Of a stretch of 64,000 nt of DNA, positions 52,590 through 61,159 are shown piece after piece (the stretch's first letter is position 1; every line of letters begins with the position of its first letter). The stretch covers positions 2,108,001-2,172,000 of the forward strand of contig NZ_CP119785.1 in the NCBI RefSeq assembly GCF_029338235.1, given 5' to 3'. A model generated the notes under the pieces. That model did no database searches. It was not told the origin of the DNA and saw only the letters and a list, made by a program, of their open reading frames with translations. Made by a program: the position numbers and the translations under genes. The stretch is from Haloarcula rara (GTDB lineage Archaea > Halobacteriota > Halobacteria > Halobacteriales > Haloarculaceae).

Positions 52590-52889
52590 TCAGCTCGCGG
52601 GGGCCGTCGAGACCAGCGCACGGGAGAGTCTGCGGCGGGCGTTCGCGAGGGAATCGCCCACCGCTGCGCTCGCTCCGCCGAAGACGCCCGCTCCGTGGCC
52701 CAGCAGGACGCGGTCGGGGTCGATATCGGCGAACGTCTCTCGGGGCGGGGACAGGCGCGCGAGGACGTTCAAACCGAGCCGTTCGTCACCGATAGTAAAG
52801 GCCGTCCCCGAGGAGAGCACGTCCGGCACGTACACTGTCCCGTCGCGATCGCGGTAGTCGTCGGTGCCGTCGCGTCGGTACATCGACAT
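52590..52889 (-). pseudogene. MBL-fold hydrolase, C-terminal remnant
   Basis: The open frame starts at about 52889 and encodes about 99 residues. RDGTVYVPDVLSSGTAFTIG, RLGLNVLARLSPPRETFADI and PDRVLLGHGAGVFGGASAAV resemble the C-terminal third of a haloarchaeal metallo-beta-lactamase-fold protein. The metal-binding His-x-His-x-Asp-His part expected at the start is absent, and the upstream sequence belongs to the next gene. It is probably a truncated relic. A long frame continues upstream to 54134, but it is merely open, without family similarity. Confidence 0.6.
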
Positions 52890-52933
52890 GACGACTACCA
52901 GACCCGAATCGAAAAAACGGTTGTGTGCTCCTG

Positions 52934-53920
52934 TCAGTCCGCGGCAGTGCCGCTCGGGCTCGACGAGTCGGTGGAGTCCGTCTCCGAGCCCGTGGCCTCG
53001 GAGTCGGCTTTCTGCATCAACTCGCCGAACTTGCTGGACCGGTCGGCGAGCATGTCGGCCGTCTCCGAGTCGGGCGTGTCGTCGGCCGACTCGATGAGGA
53101 ACGTCGTGATGACGACGGTCTTTATCCACGGGCGGAGGAAGCCGAGATAGAGTGGCCCGAAGATACCGGCCACGACAACCCAGCCGATGTACTCGACGGT
53201 CGTCGAGAGCCCGCTGAACACCGAGGCCAGCGGGCTCAAGGCGAGCAACAACAGGAACGCTGTCCCGTAGAGGGCGAAGACGATGGCCAGCGTCGACCCC
53301 AGCACCGACTTCCAGTTCTTCGCGTAGAGGGTGAGGCCGTCCCGGGCCGCAGTCCACCGGCCCTGCTCGGGGTGGCGGAACACGTGGGCCAGTATCGCCT
53401 CGTCGATGTACGTCGCGGCCAGCGCGACTCCCTTGCCCAGCAGCCAGACGAGCTTCTGGAGTTGGGGCGCGAAGCTCAACCACCGGGAGACCGAGAGGAC
53501 CGCGTTGTTGAACTGCCTGACGATGCCTTTCACGAGCTGGTCGACGCCGAACAGCGTGCTGGCCTCGGCGAAGTTGTCCTTGACCGTTGTGACGCCGTGG
53601 CGAATCTGGTTCTCCGGGACCTCGCCGGTTTCGATAATTTCGACGATGACCGCGATGTGGCCGGCTTTCGCCAGATACAGCACGTACCTGTTGAGGAGCT
53701 TCCAGATGTAGACGAAAAGCAGCGTGGCAAGGAGTAGCCCCACGATGCCGATGACTCCCGATATCGACTGAGTCTGGAACAGCCGGTAGCCGGCATAGAG
53801 GACGCCCCCGAAGTATACGACGGTGAACACCCCGAACAGGAGCCCGATGCCTATCCGTAGTAACACGAACGGAAGCGTCTGTTTGAATACGCTCGTCGCC
53901 CTTCTGAAATGAAGCTTCAT
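52934..53920 (-). CDS. Polytopic membrane protein of unknown function
   Basis: This 328-residue protein has six or more predicted helices (LLRIGIGLLFGVFTVVYFGG, GVIGIVGLLLATLLFVYIW, GSTLAIVFALYGTAFLLLL and YIGWVVVAGIFGPLYLGF among them). The middle is amphipathic and partly helical, and the C-terminal tail is acidic and disordered with many Ser and Asp. No transporter signature was recognised. The ATG at 53918-53920 follows an AT-rich minus-strand region (TTATTATTAAC near 53945-53957), a likely promoter. Confidence 0.75.
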   Translation of the reverse strand: MKLHFRRATSVFKQTLPFVLLRIGIGLLFGVFTVVYFGGVLYAGYRLFQTQSISGVIGIVGLLLATLLFVYIWKLLNRYVLYLAKAGHIAVIVEIIETGEVPENQIRHGVTTVKDNFAEASTLFGVDQLVKGIVRQFNNAVLSVSRWLSFAPQLQKLVWLLGKGVALAATYIDEAILAHVFRHPEQGRWTAARDGLTLYAKNWKSVLGSTLAIVFALYGTAFLLLLALSPLASVFSGLSTTVEYIGWVVVAGIFGPLYLGFLRPWIKTVVITTFLIESADDTPDSETADMLADRSSKFGELMQKADSEATGSETDSTDSSSPSGTAAD

Positions 53921-54025
53921 CTCGATGTTGGTTGTCCGAGGTTTGAGTTAATAATAATGGTTGCATGGGACGAATCCACAATGAGGCCACCGGGGGCTTA
54001 TCCGGCCGCCGACCGAGGAAGGAGT

Positions 54026-54872
54026 ATGGAAATCGTCGTCCACGGCGGTGCCGGCAGCCCACCCGAGGAGCCGGCCGACCGCCAGCGGGCGCTCGCCGAC
54101 GCGGTCGAGAGCGCCGCGACCGCCGACGGGCCACTCGAGGCCGTCTGTCGGGCCGTCCACCCGCTGGAACTGGACCCCGATTTCAACGCCGGCGTCGGCG
54201 GGGCCGTCCAGAGCGACGGCGTCGTCCGCACGGAGGCCGGTGTCATGACCGACGAGGGGTGGCGGGCGCGCAGCGGGCCTGACGGGCGTGGCACACGCCG
54301 CAGCCGTGGCTCGTCTCGTCGCCACGGAGACGCCCCATCTCATCGTCGCCGGTGACCCGGCCCGCGAGCTGGCGGCCGCCCACGGTGTCGACACCGGTGT
54401 TACCCTGCTGACCGACGCGACCGACGGGCGATTCGAGGCGGCTGACCCGCCACTCCTCACGAGCGACACCCACCTCGACTGGGTCCGCGAGCACTTCGGC
54501 GGCACCGACACCGTCGGCGCCGTGGCGACCGATGGCGACCGTCTGGCGGCGGCCACCTCGACGGCCGGACGGTGGTTCGCGCTGGCCGGCCGCGTCGGCG
54601 ACGTGTCGCAACTGGGCGCGGGCTTTTTCGCCGACGACCGCGGCGGCGCCAGCGCGACCGGCGAGGGCGAGGCTATCGCCCGGTTCGGACTGGCTCGCCG
54701 CGCCGTCGAACTCCTCGATACGTTCGGCCCTCGGGAGGCCGCTAGCGAGGCTATCGCCGAGTTCAAGCGCGAGACTGGGGGGCGAGCGGGTGTGCTCGTG
54801 CTGGACCACGAGGGCCGCGTGGGTCGGGAGCACAACACTGCCGCGATGCAGACCGCGCGGAGTGAAAAGTGA
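54026..54872 (+). pseudogene. Isoaspartyl peptidase/L-asparaginase, frameshifted
   Basis: The N-terminal part (from ATG 54026) has the family start VVHGGAGSPPEEPADRQRAL, with FNAGVGGAVQSDGVVRTEA and GVMTDEGWRA. It then loses the frame at about 54269. Similarity continues from about 54270 in another frame (AAGLTGVAHAAAVARLVATETP, then TDTVGAVATDGDRLAAATSTAG with the Thr that starts the mature beta subunit). Removing one base in the GCGCG run restores a protein of about 280 residues. The enzyme would hydrolyse isoaspartyl peptides or asparagine. It is either inactivated or mis-sequenced. Start and stop agree with a single gene. Confidence 0.8.
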
Positions 54873-55052
54873 GACTCGGTGGGCGCTACCGGGCTTTCAC
54901 CGCGACAGACGCCCCTATCTGGTTGGTACTAGAACTGTAGACTGCGCTTCGTAGCGAGGCTCTATCCCTCTTTACTCTAGAACGACCAGACAAACGGCGA
55001 CTGCTGCCAGCGAACACAAACGCTTTCGGCGGCCGGCCCGGAGTCGTCGGGT

Positions 55053-55943
55053 ATGAGCGATGTCGATTTCGAAGCCGAGCAGTACGAGAAGTGTCGCGAG
55101 GCCGGCGAGATACTGGCCCAGGTGCGCGACGAGGCCGCCGAGCGCGTCGAGGTCGGGGTCTCCCACCTCGAAGTCGCCGAGTGGGCCGAGGGCAAGATAC
55201 GGGAACTGGGGGGCGAACCGGCGTTCCCGGTCAACATCTCTATCGACGAGGAGGCCGCCCATGCGACGCCGGAACGGGACGACGACAGCACGTTCGGCGA
55301 AGAGATGGTCAACCTGGACATCGGCGTCCACGTCGACGGCTGGCTGGCCGACACCGCGGTGACGGTGGACCTCTCGGGACGGGACGAGCTGGCTGCCGCC
55401 TCCGCCGAGGCGCTCGACGCGGCCCTGGACGTTGCGGGCCCGGGCGTCGACGTGGGCGAGATAGGTGCGGCGGTCGAGGACGTCATCGAGGGATACGGGT
55501 TCAACCCCGTCGTCAACCTGACCGGCCACGGGCTGGGCCACTGGGAACAGCACACCGCGCCGAACATCCCGAACCGCGAGGTCGCCCAGGGGGCGACGCT
55601 CTCGCCGGGCGACGTGGTCGCCATCGAGCCGTTCGCGACCGACGGCCGCGGCAAGGTCAAGGAGGGGTCTAGCGAGGAGATTTTCGCGCTCGAACGCGAG
55701 GGGACGATTAGGGACCGGACCGCTCGGCAGGTGCTAGACCAGGTCACCGAGGAGTTCAAGACCCTGCCCTTCGCCGCTCGCTGGCTCGACTCGCCGCGCT
55801 CGAAGATGGCGCTGCGCCGGCTCAAACAGCAGGATATGGTCCACGGCTATCCGGTGCTGAAGGAGGAAGACGGGACGTTCGTCAGTCAGAAGGAACACAC
55901 CGTCATCGTGACTGAAGACGGCGTGGAAGTGACGACGCGGTGA
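55053..55943 (+). CDS. map: Methionine aminopeptidase (type II)
   Basis: This 296-residue archaeal type II methionine aminopeptidase removes the initiator methionine. The metal ligands fit the family: Asp pair in NLDIGVHVDGWLAD, His in VVNLTGHGLGHWEQHTAPN, Glu in VVAIEPFATDG and the last Glu in SQKEHTVIV. The type II insertion (RTARQVLDQVTEEFKTLPFA) lies at about 215-265. A strong hairpin directly follows the stop codon. The ATG at 55053 is preceded by a modest TATA-poor leader of about 180 bases. Confidence 0.95.
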   Translation: MSDVDFEAEQYEKCREAGEILAQVRDEAAERVEVGVSHLEVAEWAEGKIRELGGEPAFPVNISIDEEAAHATPERDDDSTFGEEMVNLDIGVHVDGWLADTAVTVDLSGRDELAAASAEALDAALDVAGPGVDVGEIGAAVEDVIEGYGFNPVVNLTGHGLGHWEQHTAPNIPNREVAQGATLSPGDVVAIEPFATDGRGKVKEGSSEEIFALEREGTIRDRTARQVLDQVTEEFKTLPFAARWLDSPRSKMALRRLKQQDMVHGYPVLKEEDGTFVSQKEHTVIVTEDGVEVTTR

Positions 55944-55944
55944 G

Positions 55945-55964
55945 CGTGGTCGCACGCGACCACG
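55945..55964 (+). terminator. Hairpin after map gene
   Basis: CGTGGTCG-CACG-CGACCACG, an eight-pair stem, begins two bases after the map stop codon. It is a likely transcription terminator. Confidence 0.65.
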
Positions 55965-56084
55965 AATCGGCGAACGGGCGGCCTCGACGCCAGTGAGCCT
56001 GGAGCCCACGGTTCTTCGGGAGACCACGCTAACTGGTCGACGCCGACACGGGACTCACTGACGTCGTTTGCACGGACTCCAGTG

Positions 56085-56115
56085 GACGAGCCGTCGGTTA
56101 CTGGCTCGGCTCGTC
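56085..56115. terminator. Hairpin between map and zinc-ribbon gene
   Basis: GACGAGCCG-(13 bases)-CGGCTCGTC lies 20 bases after the minus-strand stop of the small zinc protein (56135), with a T-rich stretch (TATTTTACTG in minus reading) just before it. It could end that gene's transcription. Confidence 0.5.
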
Positions 56116-56134
56116 AGACAGTAAAATAGGCCGT

Positions 56135-56332
56135 CTATGCGTTGTTCATCCGCGTGCTCGTCGTCGCGCCACAGATCTGGCACTCGCTGACCCGGTACGG
56201 TTCCCGCGAGAACTCCGCGTTCTCCTGCTTGTTGCTCTCGGTCTGTATCTGGACGCTGACCGCGTGTGGTGTATCCCGCTCGCAGTCGGCACACGTCTCT
56301 GACATATCGACCCCGTCGTTTGTAGTGGCCAT
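56135..56332 (-). CDS. Small zinc-ribbon protein (DUF7835-like)
   Basis: A 65-residue protein with two Cys pairs, CADC near residues 13-16 and CQIC near 53-56, spaced as in a rubredoxin/zinc-ribbon fold. The region between is polar and Gln/Glu-rich (VQIQTESNKQENAEF). Such haloarchaeal mini-proteins are recurrent and often bind zinc; their roles are mostly unknown. The ATG at 56330-56332 is supported by a TATA box about 33-42 bases before it. An 8-bp inverted repeat lies just upstream of that box. Confidence 0.8.
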   Translation of the reverse strand: MATTNDGVDMSETCADCERDTPHAVSVQIQTESNKQENAEFSREPYRVSECQICGATTSTRMNNA

Positions 56333-56364
56333 TCTACTTCGTACTCGCTCGGAAAACAGCATAA

Positions 56365-56374
56365 AAACCGTCTA
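56365..56374 (-). promoter_or_regulatory. TATA box of zinc-ribbon gene
   Basis: On the minus strand GTTTTTATGC lies 33-42 bases upstream of the ATG at 56332. It is flanked by an inverted repeat. Confidence 0.5.
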
Positions 56375-56397
56375 CCGTTCCAGTTGTTCAGACGGTT
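56366..56397. promoter_or_regulatory. 8-bp inverted repeat over zinc-ribbon gene promoter
   Basis: AACCGTCT-(16 bases)-AGACGGTT is a perfect palindrome that overlaps the minus-strand TATA box and the BRE region. This position suits a regulator-binding site that controls the small zinc protein. Confidence 0.45.
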
Positions 56398-56510
56398 CAT
56401 GCCCGGAAAGGAAGCCGACAGCGGTGGGCGACGTTACCGCCGCCGACAGCGCGTTCTGGTGCCGTTCTCAGCGGTTGATATTCGGTTCAGGGGGTGTGAA
56501 CGGCCGAAAC

Positions 56511-56518
56511 ATTTAAAT
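56511..56518 (+). promoter_or_regulatory. TATA box of HIT gene
   Basis: ATTTAAAT lies about 55 bases before the ATG at 56571. Transcription would start near 56540, which favours 56571 over the in-frame start at 56520. Confidence 0.5.
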
Positions 56519-56570
56519 ATTGGGGGCGGTCGGTCGAAGTGGTTTTAGACCGGCGTCCAGAGCCACCTGT

Positions 56571-57128
56571 ATGGACAGCGTGTTCGCGCCGTGGCGCATC
56601 GACTGGGTCGAACGTGATGAGAAGAACCCCGACGTTGACTGTGTCTTCTGTGCGTTCCGGGACGCTGAGGACGACCGCGAGAACCGCGTTGTCGCCCGGA
56701 GCGACCGCGCGTTCGTCCTGCTGAACAACTACCCGTACAACCCCGGGCACGTGATGGTCATCCCCCACGTGCACACCGGCGAGTACGGCGACCTCGACGA
56801 CGAGACGCTGCTCGACCACGCCCGGCTGAAACAGCGGACCTTCGACGCCGTAGAGCGTGGCATGGGTCCGGACGCGTTCAACGCCGGCCTGAACCTCGGC
56901 GGCTCGGCGGCGGGTGGCTCTATCGACGACCACCTCCACACCCACGTCGTCCCGCGATGGGAGGGCGACACCAACTTCATGCCCGTCGTGGGCGACACGC
57001 AGGTCATCGTCGAGGCGGTCGACGACAGCTACGACCGGATACACGAGGGGTTCGCCGAGCAGGACGGTACCAGCGTCCCCGGGCCCGAGGCCGCCGTCCG
57101 GGTCGAGACGGCCCCGAAGGGGATTTAG
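56571..57128 (+). CDS. HIT family nucleotide hydrolase
   Basis: This 185-residue histidine-triad protein has two cysteines near the start (CVFCAF), as in HIT proteins with a structural zinc, and YNPGHVMVIPHVHTGEYGDL. The catalytic triad is DDHLHTHVVPRW (His-x-His-x-His). HIT enzymes hydrolyse AP4A-like or AMP-linked compounds. The C-terminal acidic part is typical of haloarchaeal members. It lies 25 bases before the cation transporter gene, so it may share an mRNA with it. Confidence 0.92.
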   Translation: MDSVFAPWRIDWVERDEKNPDVDCVFCAFRDAEDDRENRVVARSDRAFVLLNNYPYNPGHVMVIPHVHTGEYGDLDDETLLDHARLKQRTFDAVERGMGPDAFNAGLNLGGSAAGGSIDDHLHTHVVPRWEGDTNFMPVVGDTQVIVEAVDDSYDRIHEGFAEQDGTSVPGPEAAVRVETAPKGI

Positions 57129-57153
57129 GGTCGACCGACCACTCCCCGAACAG

Positions 57154-58068
57154 ATGACCCGGCGCGACACACTGAGGCGGGTCGGCATCCTCGTACTGGG
57201 AGTCAACCTCGCGCTGGCGCTGCTGAAAGGCGCCGTCTGGCTCTCCACGGGGAGTCTGGCCGTCCAGAGCGAGGCGGTAAACAGCACCGCCGACACCGCC
57301 TACTCGCTGGTCATCGTCGCCGGGCTCTACCTGACGACCCAGCCGCCCGATTTCGAACACCCCCACGGTCACGAGCGCATCGAGCCGTTCGTCTCGCTGT
57401 TCGTCGCCGCCGGTATCTTCGCCGCGGGCGGTATCGTGCTCTTCCAGGCCGGCCGGGCGCTGCTTTCGGGCACCGTCGCCGTCACGCAAGGTCCCTACGC
57501 CGTCGGCGTGCTCGTGCTGTCGGCGGTCGCGAAGTACGGCCTGTACCGGTACTGTCTCGCGGCCGGCGACGACTCTCACTCCCCGGCGCTGGTGGCGACG
57601 GCGAAGGACAACCGCAACGACATCCTGACCGCCGGCGCGGCGCTGGTCGGTGTCGTCGGCGCGTCGGCCGGCTACCCGCAGCTGGACCCGCTGGCCGCGG
57701 TCGTCGTCGCCGTCGGTATCCTCTATACGGGCTACGAGGTCGTCCGAGACAACGTCGCCTATCTCGTGGGTGCCGCGCCGCCCGAGGACCTCCGCCGGGA
57801 GATTCTCGAACGCGCACTGGCCCACGACCAGGTCCAGGGCGCCCACGACGTCATCGCCCACTACGTCGGCCCCGAAATCGACGTGAGCCTCCACATCGAG
57901 GTCGAGGGCGAGTTGACGCTGTATGCGGCCCACGACATCGAGACCGAGGTCATCCAGTCCATCAAGGCGCTGCCGGAGGTCGACGACGTGTTCGTCCACG
58001 TCGACCCGAAGGAACTGGGCGAGTGGAAAGAGGACGACGAGGTCGAGCGACTCGCCGACCTGGAGTGA
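57154..58068 (+). CDS. Cation diffusion facilitator family transporter
   Basis: This 304-residue CDF metal exporter has six helices in the first 200 residues. The metal-site motifs fit the family: SEAVNSTADTAYSLV on helix 2 (Asp) and KDNRNDILTAGAAL on helix 5 (Asp pair). A linking HPHGHERIEP segment is also present. The C-terminal cytoplasmic domain (about 210-304) has the ferredoxin-like fold with HVDPKELGEW. Likely exports Zn, Mn or Fe. The HIT gene is 25 bases upstream. Confidence 0.9.
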   Translation: MTRRDTLRRVGILVLGVNLALALLKGAVWLSTGSLAVQSEAVNSTADTAYSLVIVAGLYLTTQPPDFEHPHGHERIEPFVSLFVAAGIFAAGGIVLFQAGRALLSGTVAVTQGPYAVGVLVLSAVAKYGLYRYCLAAGDDSHSPALVATAKDNRNDILTAGAALVGVVGASAGYPQLDPLAAVVVAVGILYTGYEVVRDNVAYLVGAAPPEDLRREILERALAHDQVQGAHDVIAHYVGPEIDVSLHIEVEGELTLYAAHDIETEVIQSIKALPEVDDVFVHVDPKELGEWKEDDEVERLADLE

Positions 58069-58159
58069 CTGGACCGCCGCCTGGCTGGCGGCCCAGGCGT
58101 TCGTCCCGGCCCGCCGGGACCGCCGGGGGTTTCCCGCCACGGACCGTAGACTTGCGAAC

Positions 58160-58330
58160 ATGGCTCATATGACCGCGGAGCTCGACGACGGCACCGAAAT
58201 CAAAGGCATCGAGGAGGTCGTCGAAGGCTCCCACGGCGTCCACCTGAAGAAAGAAGTCCAGAGCAACAGCGTCGAGCGCGTCGCCTACATCCCCTACCCG
58301 AACCTGGTCTACGTCTACCACGACCAGTAG
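58160..58330 (+). CDS. Small conserved haloarchaeal protein
   Basis: A 56-residue acidic protein, MAHMTAELDDGTEIKGIEEV and ending VAYIPYPNLVYVYHDQ, with predicted beta strands. I recognise it as a recurring haloarchaeal mini-protein but not its function. It is in the same direction as the CDF gene, 91 bases on. The frame extends upstream over the transporter, but the two close ATGs at 58160 and 58169 are the probable starts. Confidence 0.65.
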   Translation: MAHMTAELDDGTEIKGIEEVVEGSHGVHLKKEVQSNSVERVAYIPYPNLVYVYHDQ

Positions 58331-58377
58331 TCCGATTCGCGTCGGATTTTATTACAGATGCTGTCGTGTGTTGTGGT

Positions 58378-58770
58378 ATGACAGACGACAGCGAAACGGA
58401 CGGCACGACGTTCAGACTCGGGCGGATCGTCTTCGGCCTCGGGATGGCCCTGCAGGCTTCCGAGGACTTCCGGGATATGGACGACACCGTCGAGTACGCC
58501 GAATCGGCTGGCGTCCCGTTCCCGGACCTGCTGGCCCCGCTGGCCTCGGGGATGATGATCGCCGGCGGTCTGGGGGTCGCGTTCTGGCGGCTGCCCCGTA
58601 TCGCGACCGGCGCGGTGACGAGCTTTCTCGCGGTCGTCACGCTGACCATGCACGACTTCTGGAACGCCGACCCGGACGACCGCGACGGCGAACGACTCGC
58701 CTTCTTCGGGAACCTGGCGATGTTCGGCGGCGCCCTTGCCTTCCTGCACGAGGCCTACCGGAGCGACTAG
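58378..58770 (+). CDS. DoxX-like small membrane protein
   Basis: A 130-residue four-helix membrane protein of the DoxX type: GRIVFGLGMALQASEDFRDM, LLAPLASGMMIAGGLGVAFW, ATGAVTSFLAVVTLTMHDFW and AMFGGALAFLHEAYR. DoxX members take part in membrane redox or unknown processes; the precise role is unknown. The ATG at 58378 is chosen over 58366 because the four-residue extension looks non-coding. Confidence 0.8.
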   Translation: MTDDSETDGTTFRLGRIVFGLGMALQASEDFRDMDDTVEYAESAGVPFPDLLAPLASGMMIAGGLGVAFWRLPRIATGAVTSFLAVVTLTMHDFWNADPDDRDGERLAFFGNLAMFGGALAFLHEAYRSD

Positions 58771-58781
58771 CATGGCCGCCG

Positions 58782-60065
58782 TCAGTCCGCCAGCGGTGCC
58801 CGCTTGACCGGCTCGCCGAAGGCATACACCGTGCTGTGACTCGTTATCTTCACGTCGACGAAATCGCCGACTTCCAGCCCGCGCTCTTCGGCGTCGACGA
58901 TGACGACCTGGCGGTAGGCCTCGTCGTAGCCGACCAGCGACTCGTCGGTCCCGTCCTCGACCAGGAGCACCGACGAGGTCCGGCCGACCATCTCCTCGTG
59001 GGCCTGGCCCACCACGTCCATCTTCAGTTCGGACATGGCCTTCGAGCGGTCCTTCTTCGTCTGGCCGCCCAGTCCCTTCATGTCGGCGGCGTCCGTACCG
59101 GGACGCTTCGAGAACCGCGTGACGTTGATTTTCTCCGGTGTGGTCTCCCGGAGGAGGTCCATCGACTGCTCGTGGTCGGCTGGGTCCTCGGTCGGGAAGC
59201 CGACGATGAAGTCCGTCGAGAGCGTCCAGTAGTCGAGCGCGTCGTCGAACGCGTCGACGACTTCGAGGTACTCGGAGACGCTGTGCTGGCGGCGCATGTC
59301 CGCGAGCACGTCGTCGCTCCCGGACTGGACCGGCGCGTGGATGAAGTTGTACAGTTCGTCGTGCTCGGCGAACACCGCCGCGAGTTCGTCGCGAACGCCG
59401 TGGAGTCCCTTCGGGTTCGCCATCCCGACACGCACGCGAAAGTCCCCGTCGATTTCGGTGCAGATGCGCTCGAGCAGTTCGGGCAGGAGACTCTCGCCCT
59501 GGTTGGTGTCCCAGCCGTAGACGCCGGTGTCCTGGCCCGTAATCCGAATCTCCTTCGCGCCGGCGTGGACCAGGGCCCGGGCCTTCTCGACGTTCTCCGC
59601 GACCGACGGCGACTCGATGCGCCCGGTCGCCTGCTTGGTGATGCAATAGGAGCAGTCGCTCATACAGCCCCGAGCGATGGGGAGGATGCCGACGACGCCG
59701 TTGATGACCGTCTCCGTGTCGGGCGTCACCGTCGGACACTCGCCGTTGAGGACGTACTGTGGCACGTCGTCCCAGTGCAGGACTTCGGCGTCGAGGCCCG
59801 CCTCGCGGAACTCCTCGCCCTGTGCGAGTGCCATACAGCCCGTGACGACGAGGTCGGCGGGTGTCTCCGCGTCCAGCTCTCTGGCCCGTTTGAGCATGTT
59901 GCGCTCGGTCTTCTCCAGTACCGTGCAGGTGTTGAGGATAGCCACGTCGGCCGATTCGGGACCGTCGGCCGGGTGGTGGCCCCCCTCGCGGAGCGCCTGC
60001 TCTATCTGCTGGGTCTCACCTCTGTTGGAGGTGCACCCGTACGTCTCGATGTGATAGCGGGCCAT
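58782..60065 (-). CDS. tRNA N6-threonylcarbamoyladenosine methylthiotransferase (CDKAL1/MtaB type)
   Basis: This 427-residue radical-SAM methylthiotransferase modifies t6A37 in tRNA. The N-terminal MTTase domain has three Cys residues (ETYGCTSNRGE, LNTCTV, VTGCMALAQG). The radical-SAM centre is ARGCMSDCSYCITKQ near residue 136 (Cys-x3-Cys-x2-Cys). The C-terminal TRAM domain includes GRTSSVLLVEDGTDESLVGY. Archaea and eukaryotes share this subtype. The start is ATG 60063-60065. The gene lies alone. Confidence 0.93.
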   Translation of the reverse strand: MARYHIETYGCTSNRGETQQIEQALREGGHHPADGPESADVAILNTCTVLEKTERNMLKRARELDAETPADLVVTGCMALAQGEEFREAGLDAEVLHWDDVPQYVLNGECPTVTPDTETVINGVVGILPIARGCMSDCSYCITKQATGRIESPSVAENVEKARALVHAGAKEIRITGQDTGVYGWDTNQGESLLPELLERICTEIDGDFRVRVGMANPKGLHGVRDELAAVFAEHDELYNFIHAPVQSGSDDVLADMRRQHSVSEYLEVVDAFDDALDYWTLSTDFIVGFPTEDPADHEQSMDLLRETTPEKINVTRFSKRPGTDAADMKGLGGQTKKDRSKAMSELKMDVVGQAHEEMVGRTSSVLLVEDGTDESLVGYDEAYRQVVIVDAEERGLEVGDFVDVKITSHSTVYAFGEPVKRAPLAD

Positions 60066-60119
60066 CGCGTGCTAGGACGCAGTATCCTTGCGGGCAAAAG
60101 TGCGACGGATTGGGGGCAG

Positions 60120-60344
60120 TCACGGCAAGACGATTCCGGGCAGTGCTTCGCGCAGGAGCGGGAACGCTGTTTCTCCGGAGAGATAGAGGCTTAGCCCCAC
60201 GGCACCCGCGTAGATTCCGAGGCCGGCGAGAGCGGTGACGAACAGCGGCGAGAGCCCCGCAGCCGTGGCCGCGGCGTAGACGATTACGGCGCCACCGATT
60301 CCAAACGGCAGCGCGTCGAGCAGCGCGTACAGGAGCATACTCAT
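60120..60344 (-). CDS. Small membrane protein coupled to deoC
   Basis: A 74-residue protein from ATG 60342-60344, with two predicted helices (ALLDALPFGIGGAVIVYAAA and LFVTALAGLGIYAGAVGLSL). The start overlaps the deoC stop codon by ATGA, so it is translationally coupled to deoC. No function is known. A possible longer start at 60383 would lie inside deoC and is less likely. Confidence 0.65.
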   Translation of the reverse strand: MSMLLYALLDALPFGIGGAVIVYAAATAAGLSPLFVTALAGLGIYAGAVGLSLYLSGETAFPLLREALPGIVLP

Positions 60345-60997
60345 GTCTCGCTCGGGTCCGCAAACGTCGGATAGGCCTGCCACTGTTCGACGATGCGGTC
60401 ACCGGCTGAGGCCCCGATACGCTCCGCGCCGGCCTCGAACATCGCCTCGGCGTCGGCCCACGAGCCGATGCCGCCGCTGGCTTTCACGGGGCGGTACTGG
60501 CTCAGTAGCTCGACGTCCGCGACGGTCGCCCCACCGTCGGCAAAACCGGTGGCGGTCTTGAGGTAGTCGGCGCCGGCGTCGGCGACCAGTCCGCCGACGC
60601 GGTGGAGCTCCGATTCGGAGAGCAGCGGGGCCTCGACGATGACTTTCACCGGAATCGGGACCGAGGCGACGACCTCCGAGAGGTGCTCGCGGACGGCGTC
60701 GTCCTCGCCGGCCTTGAGCCGCCCGACGTTACAGACCACGTCGAGTTCGTCGGCACCCGCCTCCCACGCCGCCCGGGCCGCCCCGGAGACGGCGTCGGTC
60801 GCGCCCTGGCCGTGCGGGAAGTCGATAACCGCGGTCAGGGGGACGTTCGCGTAGTCGGTCGCCAGCGGGAGCGCCCACGGCGGGACGCAGGCCCGCATCC
60901 CGTACTGCAGCGCCGCGTCCAGACACTCACGGACCGCGTCGGGCCCCGTCGTCGGTCCCAGAACCGTGTGCTCGATGCGGTCAGCTACCTCGTCCAT
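60341..60997 (-). CDS. deoC: Deoxyribose-phosphate aldolase
   Basis: This 218-residue class I aldolase splits 2-deoxyribose 5-phosphate to glyceraldehyde 3-phosphate and acetaldehyde. The Schiff-base lysine lies in ADYLKTATGFADGG, and the second catalytic lysine in RPVKASGGIGSW. The front part contains the family's ACVPPWALPLA and LDVVCNVGRLK. Nucleoside salvage is the likely context, given the nucleoside phosphorylase gene 1.3 kb away. The start is ATG 60995-60997. Confidence 0.95.
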   Translation of the reverse strand: MDEVADRIEHTVLGPTTGPDAVRECLDAALQYGMRACVPPWALPLATDYANVPLTAVIDFPHGQGATDAVSGAARAAWEAGADELDVVCNVGRLKAGEDDAVREHLSEVVASVPIPVKVIVEAPLLSESELHRVGGLVADAGADYLKTATGFADGGATVADVELLSQYRPVKASGGIGSWADAEAMFEAGAERIGASAGDRIVEQWQAYPTFADPSET

Positions 60998-61159
60998 ACC
61001 CGATATGCAGATGGCATCTACCTAAACGTCCCGGGTAGAGACGGGTACTCGTCGCGACGTCCCGGGGTGGACCGACCGCCTAGTCGGCTCCCGTCGATAC
61101 CCTGCACTGTTCGATATGAGGCCGGAAGCTTTTCATCTACTGAGGGCGGGGTGGGAGAT

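Noticed and set aside
52590-54134. 514-codon minus-strand open frame
   Set aside because: Only its last about 99 codons have family similarity; the rest is an alternative frame of the membrane-protein gene at 52934-53920.
55945-55964. Possible further copy of the two-hairpin palindromic element after map
   Set aside because: It has an eight-pair hairpin with TTCG-like flanks, but lacks stem 1 and the TTCGAGG joint, so an ordinary terminator explains it better.
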